Positions 25,077-34,346 are shown, numbered from the stretch's first letter. The stretch is 64,000 bases of DNA from Pyruvatibacter mobilis (GCF_012848855.1 NZ_CP051630.1:3017501-3081500); one strand, 5' to 3'. Notes: a model not told the origin generated them from the sequence alone. Made by a program: numbers and translations.

Positions 25077-27641
25077 ATGACTACTCGCACATTGCGATCC
25101 GCACTTCTCGGCAGTGCCGTGGGTGTGGGTCTGCTGGCTTCGGGGGGGCAGGCGCTAGCGCTGTCGACCGAACTCGGCGAAGTGAAAATTTTCTTTGATA
25201 CAACGGTGTCCGTTGGCGCGCAGATGAGTGTCGCCAATGAGCGCAAGGCATTTTTGTCTGAAGCCAATGGCGGCAACCAGGGCCCGATCACGGCCGTGGC
25301 CAACCCGGCCGCTGCGTCGGCGCTGGGTGTCACCGGCACGGTGACCACCAATGCCGCGCCTGACCAGAGCTTCGGTGCCTCGATCAACGGCGACGACGGT
25401 ATCCTGAACTTCGATTCAGGCGACCTGACCTCCGCCAACATCAAGGCCACCCACGACATCCAGGCCACCTGGCGGAACTTCACGCTGTTCAGCCGCGTGA
25501 CCGAGTTCTACGACTTCATCCAGGCGCGTGACGACGGCTACAACCGTTCGGGCATCGACCGGAACAACATTGAGGAAGTGGGCCGCGATATCCGCCTGCT
25601 CGACCTCTACATTTCCGGTGACTTTGATGTGGGCAGCCTGCCGGTCAACATCCGCGCCGGTAAGCAGGTGATCTCCTGGGGTGAAGGGACCTTCATCTTC
25701 AACGGTGTGAACGTCGTCAACCCGGTTGATGTCAGCGCGTTCCGCCGCCCGGGCGTGGAAATCAAGGAAGGTCTGCTTCCGGTCTGGGCCCTGTACGGCT
25801 CCGTTGGCCTGCCGTTCGACCTGTCTCTTGAAGCCTTCTACCAGCTTGACTGGGAGCCGTTCCAGCTCGACGTGGCCGGCACGCACTTCGCCGGCTCCGA
25901 CGTTGCCAACCCGAATTCATCATTCGGCGGCAACCAGGGCATCGGCTTCTATTCCGGCAGTGCCTTCCCGAACTCCGTGCGCCAGAATTGCGCGGGTTCT
26001 GGCTTTGAAGGGCTTACTGCCCTCTCGGCAGCTGGTGGTGGCCTAACTGCGCTCCTGCCCGCTCCGCTGCAGCCTGGTGCCCAGGCAGCCGCAGCGCAGG
26101 CACTCAATGCCTTCCCTGGCTGCGTGGACGGCTCGTTCCGCGACTTTGACACGGCCCTCACTGTTGGCCGCGCCGAACAGGAGCTTATCGCTCTCAACCC
26201 GCTTCTGGGTACGCGCCGCGGCGCTGACCAGGATCCGGATGACAGCGGCCAGTGGGGTGTTGCCCTGCGCTGGTACTCCGAAGACCTGAACTCCACCGAG
26301 TTTGGCTTCTACTACGTCAACTATCACAGCCGTCTGCCCTACGCGCAGGTTGCCCCGACTGTGGGTGCGCTGCCGCAGGTTATTCTGGGGTCTGAGACCG
26401 CAGGCGGTGCTGCCGGTTCAAAAGCCCCTCGCGGTATTGGCTGTGCAAATTTCCTGGGTGGCGGTGCATATGCTGATCCAGCAATGGCATCGCTGGTAAA
26501 CGTGGCAGTGTCCGACCCGAACGGTATCCTCGGAAATCTTGCTGCGTTTGCCGATACGATCCTGACGGCAGCTGCGAACCCTGCTGCTGGTACGATTGCG
26601 CCAAGTGTTGCGGCCAACGGTGCCAACGCATTTGATGCTGCGCGAATCAACTGTGCTTTGGTCGCAGCGACGGCAGATACGTCTGTTGTGCCGAGTGGCC
26701 TGGTCATTGACGGCGAGCCTGTGCTCGGGCTCCAGCAGGATCTGACCACAACGCTGGTTTATCCCGAGGACATTGAGCTTTGGGGTATCAGCTTCAATAC
26801 GACTATCGGTGACTGGGGTGTCCAGGGCGAATTCACTTTCCGTCCGAACATGCCGTTCCAGACTGATACCGATCAGCAGACCATTGCTGCGGCTGGTTCC
26901 GGACAATGCTCCGGTGTCGTGGGCTTTGGCGATGCTCTCAGCGGTGCCGGTGCGTCTGGCGTTATTCTGGGTGCGTTGGGGTCTTCCCCCCTTAATCAAC
27001 TGAGCACGTCGCCCTTGCGCGATGGCTTTGATGTCGGCACGAACTGCAATGTCGGCAATATTGGTCAGTCCAACCCGGCCTTTGTGCGTGAAGAGATGTT
27101 CACGTTCCAGATCGGTACGACGGCCACCTACACCAACTCGAACCCGCTCATCGACTTCCTGGGTGCCGACATCGGTATCCTGGTGACGGAATTCGGCCTG
27201 GTGCACGTGCCGGATGTGCCGGATGAGGTGACCAACACCGGTGCGCCGCAGGACCGCTTCTACCGCTTCCAGAATGTGTGCGTGTCCGGTACGGACCTGC
27301 CGCTGGGTGGCGTGCTGGCCCTGGACAACCGTTCGGGCTGCCGTGCGACGGAAACGTCTTACGGTGTCGTCCTGCTCACCCGTCTGGACTACAACAACGC
27401 CTTTGGTTCGGCTTGGACGATCTCTCCGCAGATCTCCTACCGCCACGATCTTGAAGGCTTCACGCCGGCTCCGGTCTCCAACTTCTCGGAAGACCGCAAG
27501 ACCCTTGGTCTGTCGGTGTCGGCCAACTACCAGAACCAGTGGCGCCTGACCGCGGGGTACACCAACTTCATGGGTAAGGAAAAGTACCACCGCAACCTGG
27601 ACCAGGACTTCGTGTCCCTTAGCGCGAGCTACTCGTTCTAA
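25077..27641 (+). CDS. DUF1302 family outer-membrane protein
   Basis: 854 aa with a signal peptide (LLGSAVGVGLLASGGQALA). The rest alternates short hydrophobic/polar strands with aromatic ends (for example EFGFYYVNYHSRLPYA and FVSLSASYSF at the C terminus, ending in Phe), as in outer-membrane beta-barrels. Ten or so cysteines lie in the loops, unusual for a barrel. DUF1302 genes are regularly paired with DUF1329 and YCF48-like genes, as here. The segment 26180-27000 uses more T/A-ending codons than its flanks. Presumed hydrophobic-compound uptake or export; not shown. The ATG at 25077 has GAGGAGG upstream. Confidence 0.87.
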   Translation: MTTRTLRSALLGSAVGVGLLASGGQALALSTELGEVKIFFDTTVSVGAQMSVANERKAFLSEANGGNQGPITAVANPAAASALGVTGTVTTNAAPDQSFGASINGDDGILNFDSGDLTSANIKATHDIQATWRNFTLFSRVTEFYDFIQARDDGYNRSGIDRNNIEEVGRDIRLLDLYISGDFDVGSLPVNIRAGKQVISWGEGTFIFNGVNVVNPVDVSAFRRPGVEIKEGLLPVWALYGSVGLPFDLSLEAFYQLDWEPFQLDVAGTHFAGSDVANPNSSFGGNQGIGFYSGSAFPNSVRQNCAGSGFEGLTALSAAGGGLTALLPAPLQPGAQAAAAQALNAFPGCVDGSFRDFDTALTVGRAEQELIALNPLLGTRRGADQDPDDSGQWGVALRWYSEDLNSTEFGFYYVNYHSRLPYAQVAPTVGALPQVILGSETAGGAAGSKAPRGIGCANFLGGGAYADPAMASLVNVAVSDPNGILGNLAAFADTILTAAANPAAGTIAPSVAANGANAFDAARINCALVAATADTSVVPSGLVIDGEPVLGLQQDLTTTLVYPEDIELWGISFNTTIGDWGVQGEFTFRPNMPFQTDTDQQTIAAAGSGQCSGVVGFGDALSGAGASGVILGALGSSPLNQLSTSPLRDGFDVGTNCNVGNIGQSNPAFVREEMFTFQIGTTATYTNSNPLIDFLGADIGILVTEFGLVHVPDVPDEVTNTGAPQDRFYRFQNVCVSGTDLPLGGVLALDNRSGCRATETSYGVVLLTRLDYNNAFGSAWTISPQISYRHDLEGFTPAPVSNFSEDRKTLGLSVSANYQNQWRLTAGYTNFMGKEKYHRNLDQDFVSLSASYSF

Positions 27642-27671
27642 GATTACAAAAAAGATACATACGCACTGACC

Positions 27672-27706
27672 CCGGGCCGCATGCCTTTGCTGGCAATGCG
27701 GCCCGG
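27672..27706 (+). promoter_or_regulatory. Intercistronic hairpin
   Basis: Perfect 11-bp stem (27672-27682 with 27696-27706) plus an inner GCC/GGC, between the DUF1302 and DUF1329 genes. No T-run follows, so it is more likely a processing or stability element, setting different levels of the two messages, than a terminator. Confidence 0.5.
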
Positions 27707-27808
27707 AAGTCGCTAAAAATACTCGTGGGGAACACGAACGGACCGCGACCGGCGCGCGTGATGACGCGCTGGCAAGGCCGATAAAAACCTTCAGTGGAGG
27801 AAGATTTG

Positions 27809-29173
27809 ATGAAATCCAGTGGCATTCTTGCGGCCACTCTGCTGGGCAGTGTCGCGCTGGGCGTGACGGTTGCCTCGGCAAAGGTGTCGCAGGACCAGGC
27901 GGACCGCCTGGGCAAGGATCTCACGCCGATGGGCGCCGAGAAGGCAGGCAATGGCGGTGCCATTCCGGCCTGGACCGGCGGCATCCCGACGCCGCCGCCG
28001 GGCATTACGGTGACCCAGGGCGAGCGTCTCGCAAATCCGTTTGCCAGCGACGCGGTGGAATACACCGTCACGCCGGGCAATATGGGCCAGTACGATTCCG
28101 TGCTGACCGAGGGCTACAAGAAGATGCTCTCGACCTATGACACCTACAAGATGAACGTCTACCAGACGCGCCGTACCTGCGCGTTCCCGGAGTTCGTCTA
28201 CGAAGCCAACAAGCGCAACGCCACGGTGGCTGAGCTGGTCGGCGGCGGTAATGGTGTCGGCAAGGGCATCATGGGGACGCCGTTCCCGATCATCAACAGC
28301 GGTCTGGAAGGTATCTGGAACCACACGCTGCGCTATCGCTCCTTCAAGCTCACCCGCCAGTTCACCGCTGCGCCGGTGACCGCGACGGGCGACTACACCC
28401 TGCAGACGGTGCAGGACGAAGCGATCCTGCAGTGGTCGGATCCCTCCAAGGGTGCGGCAGAAGAGCTCGACAACATCTCGATCTACTACATCGCCAACAC
28501 GACGGCTCCGGCCCGTGCGGCGGGTAACGTGATCCTGGTGCACGAGACCCTCAACCGTGCGCTTGATCCGCGCAAGGCATGGCAGTACTCGCCGGGCACG
28601 CGCCGTGTGCGCCGCGCGCCGAACATCGCCTATGACAACCCGGGCACCAACTCCGACGGCCTGTCCACTTCGGACTCGTTCGACGGCTACAACGGCGCCC
28701 CGGACCGCTTCGACTGGACCGTTAAGGGCAAGAGCGAAAAGCTCATCGCCTACAACACCTATGACGCGGAACAGGCGAAGTACGACGAGTTCATTCAGGC
28801 CCGTCACCTGAACCAGGATAAGATCCGTTACGAGCTGCACCGTGTGTGGACCATCGAAGCCAATCTGCGCTCCGATACCCGCCACATCTACAGCCGCCGT
28901 GTGAAGCACATGGATGAGGATGCCTGGCAGCTGGCTCAGGCCGAACTCTATGACGGCCGTGGTGAACTGTGGCGCGTGCAGGAACTGCACACGATCCAGC
29001 GCTACAACGTGCCGCTCTGCGGTTCGGCTGCCGAGATCGTGTATGACACCGGCAACGGTCGTTATCTCGCCCTCGCCATGCAGAACGAAGAGCCCGGCAT
29101 CAACTACTTCGCCGACGAGCTCAATCCGGACCGTTACACGCCGAGCGCCATTCGCCAGCTTGGTGTGCGCTAA
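27809..29173 (+). CDS. DUF1329 family exported protein
   Basis: 454 aa with a signal peptide (ILAATLLGSVALGVTVASA, cut before KVSQDQA). The DUF1329 core is seen in LGKDLTPMGAEKAGNGGAIPAWTGG near the N terminus and in PAKAWQYSPGTRRVRRAPNIAYDNPG-like and HYIYSRRVKHMDEDAW-like stretches. These proteins have a LolA/LolB-like fold and are presumed periplasmic lipid or hydrophobic ligand carriers. GGAGG eight bases before the ATG at 27809 supports the start. It lies 167 bases after DUF1302 with a hairpin between, and ends at a strong terminator. Confidence 0.9.
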   Translation: MKSSGILAATLLGSVALGVTVASAKVSQDQADRLGKDLTPMGAEKAGNGGAIPAWTGGIPTPPPGITVTQGERLANPFASDAVEYTVTPGNMGQYDSVLTEGYKKMLSTYDTYKMNVYQTRRTCAFPEFVYEANKRNATVAELVGGGNGVGKGIMGTPFPIINSGLEGIWNHTLRYRSFKLTRQFTAAPVTATGDYTLQTVQDEAILQWSDPSKGAAEELDNISIYYIANTTAPARAAGNVILVHETLNRALDPRKAWQYSPGTRRVRRAPNIAYDNPGTNSDGLSTSDSFDGYNGAPDRFDWTVKGKSEKLIAYNTYDAEQAKYDEFIQARHLNQDKIRYELHRVWTIEANLRSDTRHIYSRRVKHMDEDAWQLAQAELYDGRGELWRVQELHTIQRYNVPLCGSAAEIVYDTGNGRYLALAMQNEEPGINYFADELNPDRYTPSAIRQLGVR

Positions 29174-29202
29174 GACGATCCTGATCTGACACGACTGACC
29201 TG

Positions 29203-29237
29203 CGGGCCGGTCCTCATTCCCGAGGACCGGCCCGTTT
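29203..29237 (+). terminator. Terminator after DUF1329
   Basis: Perfect 13-bp stem (29203-29215 with 29222-29234), 6-nt loop, then TTT. A strong hairpin though the T-run is short. It separates DUF1302-DUF1329 from the YCF48-like gene, which must have its own promoter or rely on read-through. Confidence 0.75.
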
Positions 29238-29481
29238 GCTGCCTGAACCCCCCTATGCCATACAGCTACTCCATGGCGGCAGGGCGGTTTACCTTGTCCG
29301 CCCATTTCGCTAACCCGCGGGTTATGCGACACTGGCAAGATAACAGGGAGGGCAGCGTGATCCCGGGTGGTGACATCCACCAAGGCCGGTTGCATGGCAC
29401 CATGCCGACCGGCGCCCCAGACACGCACCGGGCCTCGTCAGGAGGGCCGCATGCTCATAACCGAGTGGATTGAGTAAACCG
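29238..29481. promoter_or_regulatory. Upstream region of YCF48-like gene
   Basis: About 240 bases without a gene. A perfect 14-bp palindrome TAACCCGCGGGTTA (29311-29324) lies 158 bases before the ATG and could be an operator. No clear -35/-10 pair was placed. Confidence 0.4.
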
Positions 29482-30537
29482 ATGAGCAAACTGAAAAACG
29501 TTCTGATGGGGAGTGCGGCCGCGCTGATGATGGCCGGTATCGCTTCCCTGCCGGCCCAGGCCGTGCCGACCGTCAACCAGGAAGAAGCCGCGCAGATCCG
29601 CGAGCTGGAAAGCAAGGGCTGGGCAACGCCGTCCGACCTTGCGGCCAGGAGCCTGCTGGTTGCCGCCGCTGATCTCGGCGAGCGCATTGTCGCCGTCGGC
29701 CAGTTCGGCCATGTGGTGATTTCCGACGACCGGGGCGAGACCTGGCGCCAGGCATCGCAGGTGCCGACCCAGGCCCTTCTCACCGGCGTCTATTTCGTCG
29801 ACGACAAGACCGGCTACGCGGTCGGCCATGACGCTGTCATCATCAAGACCGAAGACGGCGGCGAGACTTGGGAGCTGAAATACAGCGACCCGGAAGCCGA
29901 GATGCCGCTGTTCTCCGTGATGTTTGCCGACGCGCGCAACGGCATCGCCGTCGGCGCATTCTCCACGGCGCTCTCCACCACCGACGGCGGTGAGACCTGG
30001 AACCTGCAGTCGGTCATTCCGGACCCGCCCCCGCCGCTCGAAGGCCTGGAATATGAGCCGCATCTCAACGGCCTGTTCCGTGGCCCCAGCGGCAGCCTGT
30101 TCATCGCGGCTGAGACCGGCTTCATCTTCCGGTCCACCGACAACGGTGCCAACTGGGAGCCGATCAAGACACCCTATTTCGGCTCGTTCTGGGGGGGCAT
30201 CACCCTCAATGACGGCTCCATCCTGATCTACGGCATGCGCGGCAATGTCTGGCGCTCCGATGATGGTGGCACGACCTGGGCCCAGGTGGACACGGGTTCC
30301 CGCAAGTCCTTCGGCGGCGCCACGCTGCTGGAAGACGGCACGGTTGTGCTGGCCGGTCTCAATGGCGGTGTTGCCTACAGCACCGACAATGGCCGCAGCT
30401 TCGACGTGGTCGACCGTCCGGACCGCAAGGGCTATTCCGCCGTGGTCAACGGGCCCGACGGGCACGTCATCATCTTCGGTGAGCCCGGTGCCGTGAAGCA
30501 TCCGGACAATGCGGAGGCCTTCCGCAGCGGCAGCTGA
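29482..30537 (+). CDS. YCF48/BNR-repeat exported beta-propeller
   Basis: 351 aa. Signal peptide (VLMGSAAALMMAGIASLPAQA). At least five Asp-box-type repeats: SDDRGETW, TEDGGETW, TTDGGETW, STDNGANW, SDDGGTTW and STDNGRSF, giving a beta-propeller related to photosystem II assembly factor YCF48/HCF136. In non-phototrophs such proteins accompany DUF1302/DUF1329 and often an RND (MMPL-type) transporter; none follows here. The ATG at 29482 is used; a TTG four codons upstream is the alternative. Confidence 0.88.
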   Translation: MSKLKNVLMGSAAALMMAGIASLPAQAVPTVNQEEAAQIRELESKGWATPSDLAARSLLVAAADLGERIVAVGQFGHVVISDDRGETWRQASQVPTQALLTGVYFVDDKTGYAVGHDAVIIKTEDGGETWELKYSDPEAEMPLFSVMFADARNGIAVGAFSTALSTTDGGETWNLQSVIPDPPPPLEGLEYEPHLNGLFRGPSGSLFIAAETGFIFRSTDNGANWEPIKTPYFGSFWGGITLNDGSILIYGMRGNVWRSDDGGTTWAQVDTGSRKSFGGATLLEDGTVVLAGLNGGVAYSTDNGRSFDVVDRPDRKGYSAVVNGPDGHVIIFGEPGAVKHPDNAEAFRSGS

Positions 30538-30610
30538 TGCCGTTCATTACCGGACAGGCCGCCGCATGGCTGCCTGACACAAGCAACCGTCGTTCCCGCT
30601 CATGCCCGCC

Positions 30611-30660
30611 GTTCAGGCAATTGCGCATGATGCGGGGCGGCGGTACTTTTTTGCCTGAAC
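30611..30660. promoter_or_regulatory. Spaced inverted repeat before enoyl-CoA hydratase
   Basis: GTTCAGGCAA (30611-30620) and TTGCCTGAAC (30651-30660) are perfect 10-bp inverted copies with centres 40 bases apart, about four helical turns. They lie 40-90 bases upstream of the hydratase ATG. They could be paired operator half-sites, or a hairpin with a T-rich loop (six T before the right arm). Confidence 0.4.
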
Positions 30661-30699
30661 CATAAAAGGCCGATCAGGCCAAAGGGGAGACGGCAGTTC

Positions 30700-31503
30700 A
30701 TGAGTGACCGGTTTTCCGGCTATAGCCGCATCCGCGCGGAGCGCGACGGCACCATCCTTACCCTGATGATTTCCAACCCCGCCCTCCGCAATGCGGTGGA
30801 CGAGCAGATGCACCACGAGCTTGCCTCCATCTTTGTCGATGCGCAGGAAGATGCTGACAGCACGGTCATCGTGCTCACCGGCGACCCCGAAGGGAACGCC
30901 TTCTGCGCCGGCGGCGACATCGCCTGGATGAAGGCCGCGCTCGACGGCACGGTGGCCGGGCCGGGCGTCGCCGAGGGCCGCCGCATCGTCACGAGCCTTC
31001 TGGACGTGGAAAAGCCCATCGTGGCGGCCATCAACGGCCCCGCCGTCGGGCTCGGGGCCACCCTTGCCCTGTTCAGCGACGTCATCTTCATGGGCGAGAG
31101 CGCCCAGGTGGCGGACCCGCATGTGAAGGTCGGCCTTGTCGCCGGTGACGGCGGTGCGGTGATCTGGCCGCAGCTTGTCGGCTATGCGCGGGCCAAGGAA
31201 TATCTGATGACCGGCGACCCGGTCCCGGCGGCGGAGGCCGAGCGGATCGGGCTGGTGAACCATGTCGTTCCGGATGCGGAGCTTCAGGAGCGGGCCATGG
31301 CATTTGCGCGCAAGCTTGCCCGAGGCGCGCCGCAGGCCATCCAGCACACCAAGGCCGCAGTCAACATGGAGCTCAAGAGGCTCGCGGCAACCGTGTTTGA
31401 CGCCTCGCTCGCCTATGAGATGATCTCCTTCACACGGGATGATCACCGGGAGGCCGTGTCGGCCTTCCTCGAAAAGCGGGCCCCGGCCTTCACGGGCCGG
31501 TAG
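30700..31503 (+). CDS. Enoyl-CoA hydratase/isomerase family protein
   Basis: 267 aa crotonase. Oxyanion-hole motifs are NAFCAGGDIAWM (about residues 66-77) and INGPAVGLGATLALFSDVIF (about 109-128). The glutamates of classical hydratase are replaced or shifted around ADPHVKVGLVAGDGG, where Asp occupies the usual second acidic position (GLVAGDGG), a pattern seen in isomerase-like subfamilies. It acts on a CoA thioester. GGGGAGACGGCAG precedes the ATG. First gene of a rightward run of CoA-metabolism genes to 35161. Confidence 0.9.
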   Translation: MSDRFSGYSRIRAERDGTILTLMISNPALRNAVDEQMHHELASIFVDAQEDADSTVIVLTGDPEGNAFCAGGDIAWMKAALDGTVAGPGVAEGRRIVTSLLDVEKPIVAAINGPAVGLGATLALFSDVIFMGESAQVADPHVKVGLVAGDGGAVIWPQLVGYARAKEYLMTGDPVPAAEAERIGLVNHVVPDAELQERAMAFARKLARGAPQAIQHTKAAVNMELKRLAATVFDASLAYEMISFTRDDHREAVSAFLEKRAPAFTGR

Positions 31504-31589
31504 CACGCGCAGGCCGGTCAGCCGGCAGGCCAGAGAACACGAAACGACAAGGCCGGACCAACCGGCCCGAAACAGTCAGGGAGCAAGAG

Positions 31590-32783
31590 ATGGCGACGGA
31601 TACGGCGACGATCGTGACACATCCGACCACGGCAGACGGGCTGGTGGCCGCGGCGCATTCCTTCAGTGCCGAGCTGCGCGATCGCGCAGCCGAGATCGAG
31701 GCAGCCCGACAGCTGCCGCAGGACATTGCCGACCGCTTTGCGCGCACGGGGTTTTACCGCATGGCGGTGCCCAAGGCCCTTGGCGGCCTTGAAGCAACGC
31801 CCCGGCAGATCGCCGCCGTCATTGACGCGTTGGCCCAGGCGGACGGCTCGGCCGCCTGGTGCGTAATGATCGGCTCGACCACGGGGCTGACCGCCGCCTA
31901 TCTGGCGCCGGACGCTGCCGCGCGCATTTACGGCGATGATCCGGACACGATTACTGCCGGTGTCTTCGCGCCGATGGGCAAGGCGGAGCTTGAAGGCGAG
32001 ACGGCACGGGTGTCTGGCCGCTGGGCGTGGGGCTCCGGCTCGCACAACGCGCAATGGGTGTTCGGCGGTGCCCGGCTCATCACAGGCGGGGAGCCGGTGC
32101 TGGATGAGCGGGGCGCCCCGCGCACCCAGATGTTCGCCATGCGCGCCGCTGACCTCACCCTGCATGACAATTGGGACCCGTCGGGTCTTGCCGGCAGCGG
32201 CAGCAGCGATTTTGAAGCGGCTGGCGTTCAGGTGCCCGTCGGCCATGGTGCCGATATCACCCGGCCCCCGGCCAACGACAATCCGCTCTATGCCTTCCCG
32301 GTGTTCGGCCTGCTGGCGGTCGGTATCGCGTCCGTCGCCACGGGGCTGGCGCGCCAGGCCATCAACGAGATCATCGAGATGGGCGGGGGCAAAGTGCCAC
32401 AGGGCAGCCGCAAGACGCTGGCGCACCGTCCGCAGGCTCAGGCCGAACTGGCCCAGGCCGAGGCCGAGCTGCGCGCGGCCCGGGCCTTCCTCACCGAAGC
32501 GGTGGATACTGCCTGGGACACAGCCGCGTCCCAGGGCGCCATTCCCGTCGAGATGCGCCGGGATATCCGCCTCGCCGCCACCCACGCCACCACGGCCTCC
32601 GCGCGGGTGGTGGACCGGATGTATCTGATCGGCGGCGGCAGTTCCGTACACCGCAAGGCACCCATCCAGCGCGCCTTCCGTGATGTGCATGTGGCCACCC
32701 AGCACATGATGACGGCACCCGCCACATGGGAGCTGACGGGCCGGCTGCTGTTCGGCCTTGAGACCGACACAACGACGCTCTGA
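31590..32783 (+). CDS. Acyl-CoA dehydrogenase-fold flavoprotein (monooxygenase-like)
   Basis: 397 aa. It has the acyl-CoA dehydrogenase fold, but the catalytic Glu motif and the C-terminal IYGGTNEIQ motif are absent. Instead FYRMAVPKALGGLEATPRQI, WGSGSHNAQWVFGGA and GSSDFEA resemble group D flavin monooxygenases (HsaA/DszC/4-HPA hydroxylase type). It would need reduced flavin from a partner reductase; none is adjacent. LIGGGSSVHRKAPIQRAFRDVH near the end is typical. GGGAGCAAGAG gives the ribosome-binding site. Substrate unknown; aromatic or steroid-like is possible. Confidence 0.83.
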   Translation: MATDTATIVTHPTTADGLVAAAHSFSAELRDRAAEIEAARQLPQDIADRFARTGFYRMAVPKALGGLEATPRQIAAVIDALAQADGSAAWCVMIGSTTGLTAAYLAPDAAARIYGDDPDTITAGVFAPMGKAELEGETARVSGRWAWGSGSHNAQWVFGGARLITGGEPVLDERGAPRTQMFAMRAADLTLHDNWDPSGLAGSGSSDFEAAGVQVPVGHGADITRPPANDNPLYAFPVFGLLAVGIASVATGLARQAINEIIEMGGGKVPQGSRKTLAHRPQAQAELAQAEAELRAARAFLTEAVDTAWDTAASQGAIPVEMRRDIRLAATHATTASARVVDRMYLIGGGSSVHRKAPIQRAFRDVHVATQHMMTAPATWELTGRLLFGLETDTTTL

Positions 32784-32823
32784 CGCCGTATCAGAGCCAC
32801 AGGACAAGCGGGGGGAGACGGCA

Positions 32824-33450
32824 GTGACGGACAAGACGCCTCCTCCCGTTCCGCCATCCGCTCCCGTGCCACCGGAAAGCCCGGCGCGGGCAGATGAAAA
32901 GCGGCAGCGCATTCTGGATGCCGGCCTCGCCCTGTTCGCCCGCAAGGGCTATCACGCGACCGCCGTTCCCGAGATCGCCCAGGCCGCCAGCGTGGCCACC
33001 GGCACCATCTACCGGCATTTCGCCACCAAGGATGCGCTGCTCAACGCGGTCTATCTGCACTGGCAGTCGGCGCTGACCGCCATGATGGAAACGCGGGGCG
33101 ACACGCGTCTTCCTGTGGCCGAGCGGTTCGCGGGAGACTGGCACCGCCTCGTGGTCTGGCACCGGGACCATCCGGATGCGTCGGCCTTCCTCGACTCCCA
33201 CGCCGCCATGGCCGAGCTTGAGGAGGATGCGCGGGCTGCAACCCGTGCCTACCGGATGGCACTTCAAGGCATTGTGGGCGCTGCCATGGACCGGCAGGAG
33301 ATCCGCATGTCGCCGCCGGAAGTCACGGCTTCGGTGCTGCATCACGCCGCCGCCGGGCTCGCGCGGGACGCCCGTACCGGCGCCCTTGCGCTGACAGACC
33401 CTGTCATCGATGCGGCGGGCCGGCTTCTCTGGCTCGGGCTTGCACGCTGA
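32824..33450 (+). CDS. TetR family transcriptional regulator
   Basis: 208 aa from a GTG (32824) with GGGGGAG just upstream. A Pro-rich N-terminal arm (TPPPVPPSAPVPPESPA) precedes the helix-turn-helix KRQRILDAGLALFARKGYHATAVPEIAQAASVATGTIYRHFATKDALL. It sits inside the acyl-CoA gene run, 40 bases after the flavoprotein, and probably controls it. The spaced inverted repeat at 30611-30660 is a candidate target. Ligand possibly an acyl-CoA. Confidence 0.9.
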   Translation: MTDKTPPPVPPSAPVPPESPARADEKRQRILDAGLALFARKGYHATAVPEIAQAASVATGTIYRHFATKDALLNAVYLHWQSALTAMMETRGDTRLPVAERFAGDWHRLVVWHRDHPDASAFLDSHAAMAELEEDARAATRAYRMALQGIVGAAMDRQEIRMSPPEVTASVLHHAAAGLARDARTGALALTDPVIDAAGRLLWLGLAR

Positions 33451-33521
33451 GCTTTCCGCAGGGTCCGCGTTCCGTTAGCGTGTCGCCTCCAACCAAAAGA
33501 CGACAGCGTACAGGGAGTGTC

Positions 33522-34346
33522 ATGACCGCCATGCCGCAGACAGGCGAGATCGAAACCCGCGACTTCACCACCATCGAGCGGCGCGGCCCGGTTGCGCTGG
33601 TGCGCTATGACCGCAAGGACGGTCTCAATGCTCTGTCGCGGGCGGCGATGCGGGAGCTCACCGACATTGCCCGCATGTTCAACGATGACATCTCCACCCA
33701 TGTGATCGTGCTTACCGGCACCGACAAAATCTTCAGCGCCGGGGCGGACCTCAAGGACCCGGAGATGGCGTCCGGCCGCGACGGCGGGCTGATGGCGCGG
33801 CGGCATGCGCTGCGGGTGGGGCCGGATATGTGCGACGCGTGGGAAGCGCTCGAGCAGCTCACCATCTGCGCCATCGAGGGTCATTGCATCGGCGGCGGCG
33901 TGGCGCTGGTGGGGTCCTGCGACATCCGCATCGCCGCGCAGTCGGCCTCTTTCCGCCTGCCGGAAATCCCCCTCGGCATGAATATGAGCTGGCACTCCAA
34001 TCCGCGGCTGGTAAATCTGATGGGCCCGGCGCGAGCCAAGCTGTTCGTCATTCTCGGCGAGGCGCTCAAGGCGCCGGACGCGCTTGACTGGCGTTTCGTC
34101 GAGGAGGTCGTGCCGGACGGTACAGCGCTGGACGCGGCAATGGATCTTGCCGCCCGGGCCGCCGCGGTGCCGCCAGTGCCGCTGCGCATGTCCAAGCAGT
34201 CGCTTGAGATGGCCGCCAAGGCGCTCAACCCGGTCGCCACCTATATGGACCGCGACCAGTTCGCGCTGGCGGCCACCGGCAAGGATCAGACGGAGGCAAT
34301 CACCGCCTTCCTCGAAAAGCGCGCCCCCCGGTTCACCGGCGAGTGA
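33522..34346 (+). CDS. Enoyl-CoA hydratase/isomerase family protein
   Basis: 274 aa crotonase-fold protein, second of the run. Oxyanion-hole motifs are FSAGADLKDPEM and IEGHCIGGGVALVGSCDIRIA, followed by SFRLPEIPLGMN (Glu at the first acidic site; Met-Asn where the second is expected). GGGAG lies six bases before the ATG at 33522. Likely beta-oxidation-like hydration or isomerisation of a CoA ester, with the acyl-CoA and SDR genes beside it. Confidence 0.9.
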   Translation: MTAMPQTGEIETRDFTTIERRGPVALVRYDRKDGLNALSRAAMRELTDIARMFNDDISTHVIVLTGTDKIFSAGADLKDPEMASGRDGGLMARRHALRVGPDMCDAWEALEQLTICAIEGHCIGGGVALVGSCDIRIAAQSASFRLPEIPLGMNMSWHSNPRLVNLMGPARAKLFVILGEALKAPDALDWRFVEEVVPDGTALDAAMDLAARAAAVPPVPLRMSKQSLEMAAKALNPVATYMDRDQFALAATGKDQTEAITAFLEKRAPRFTGE

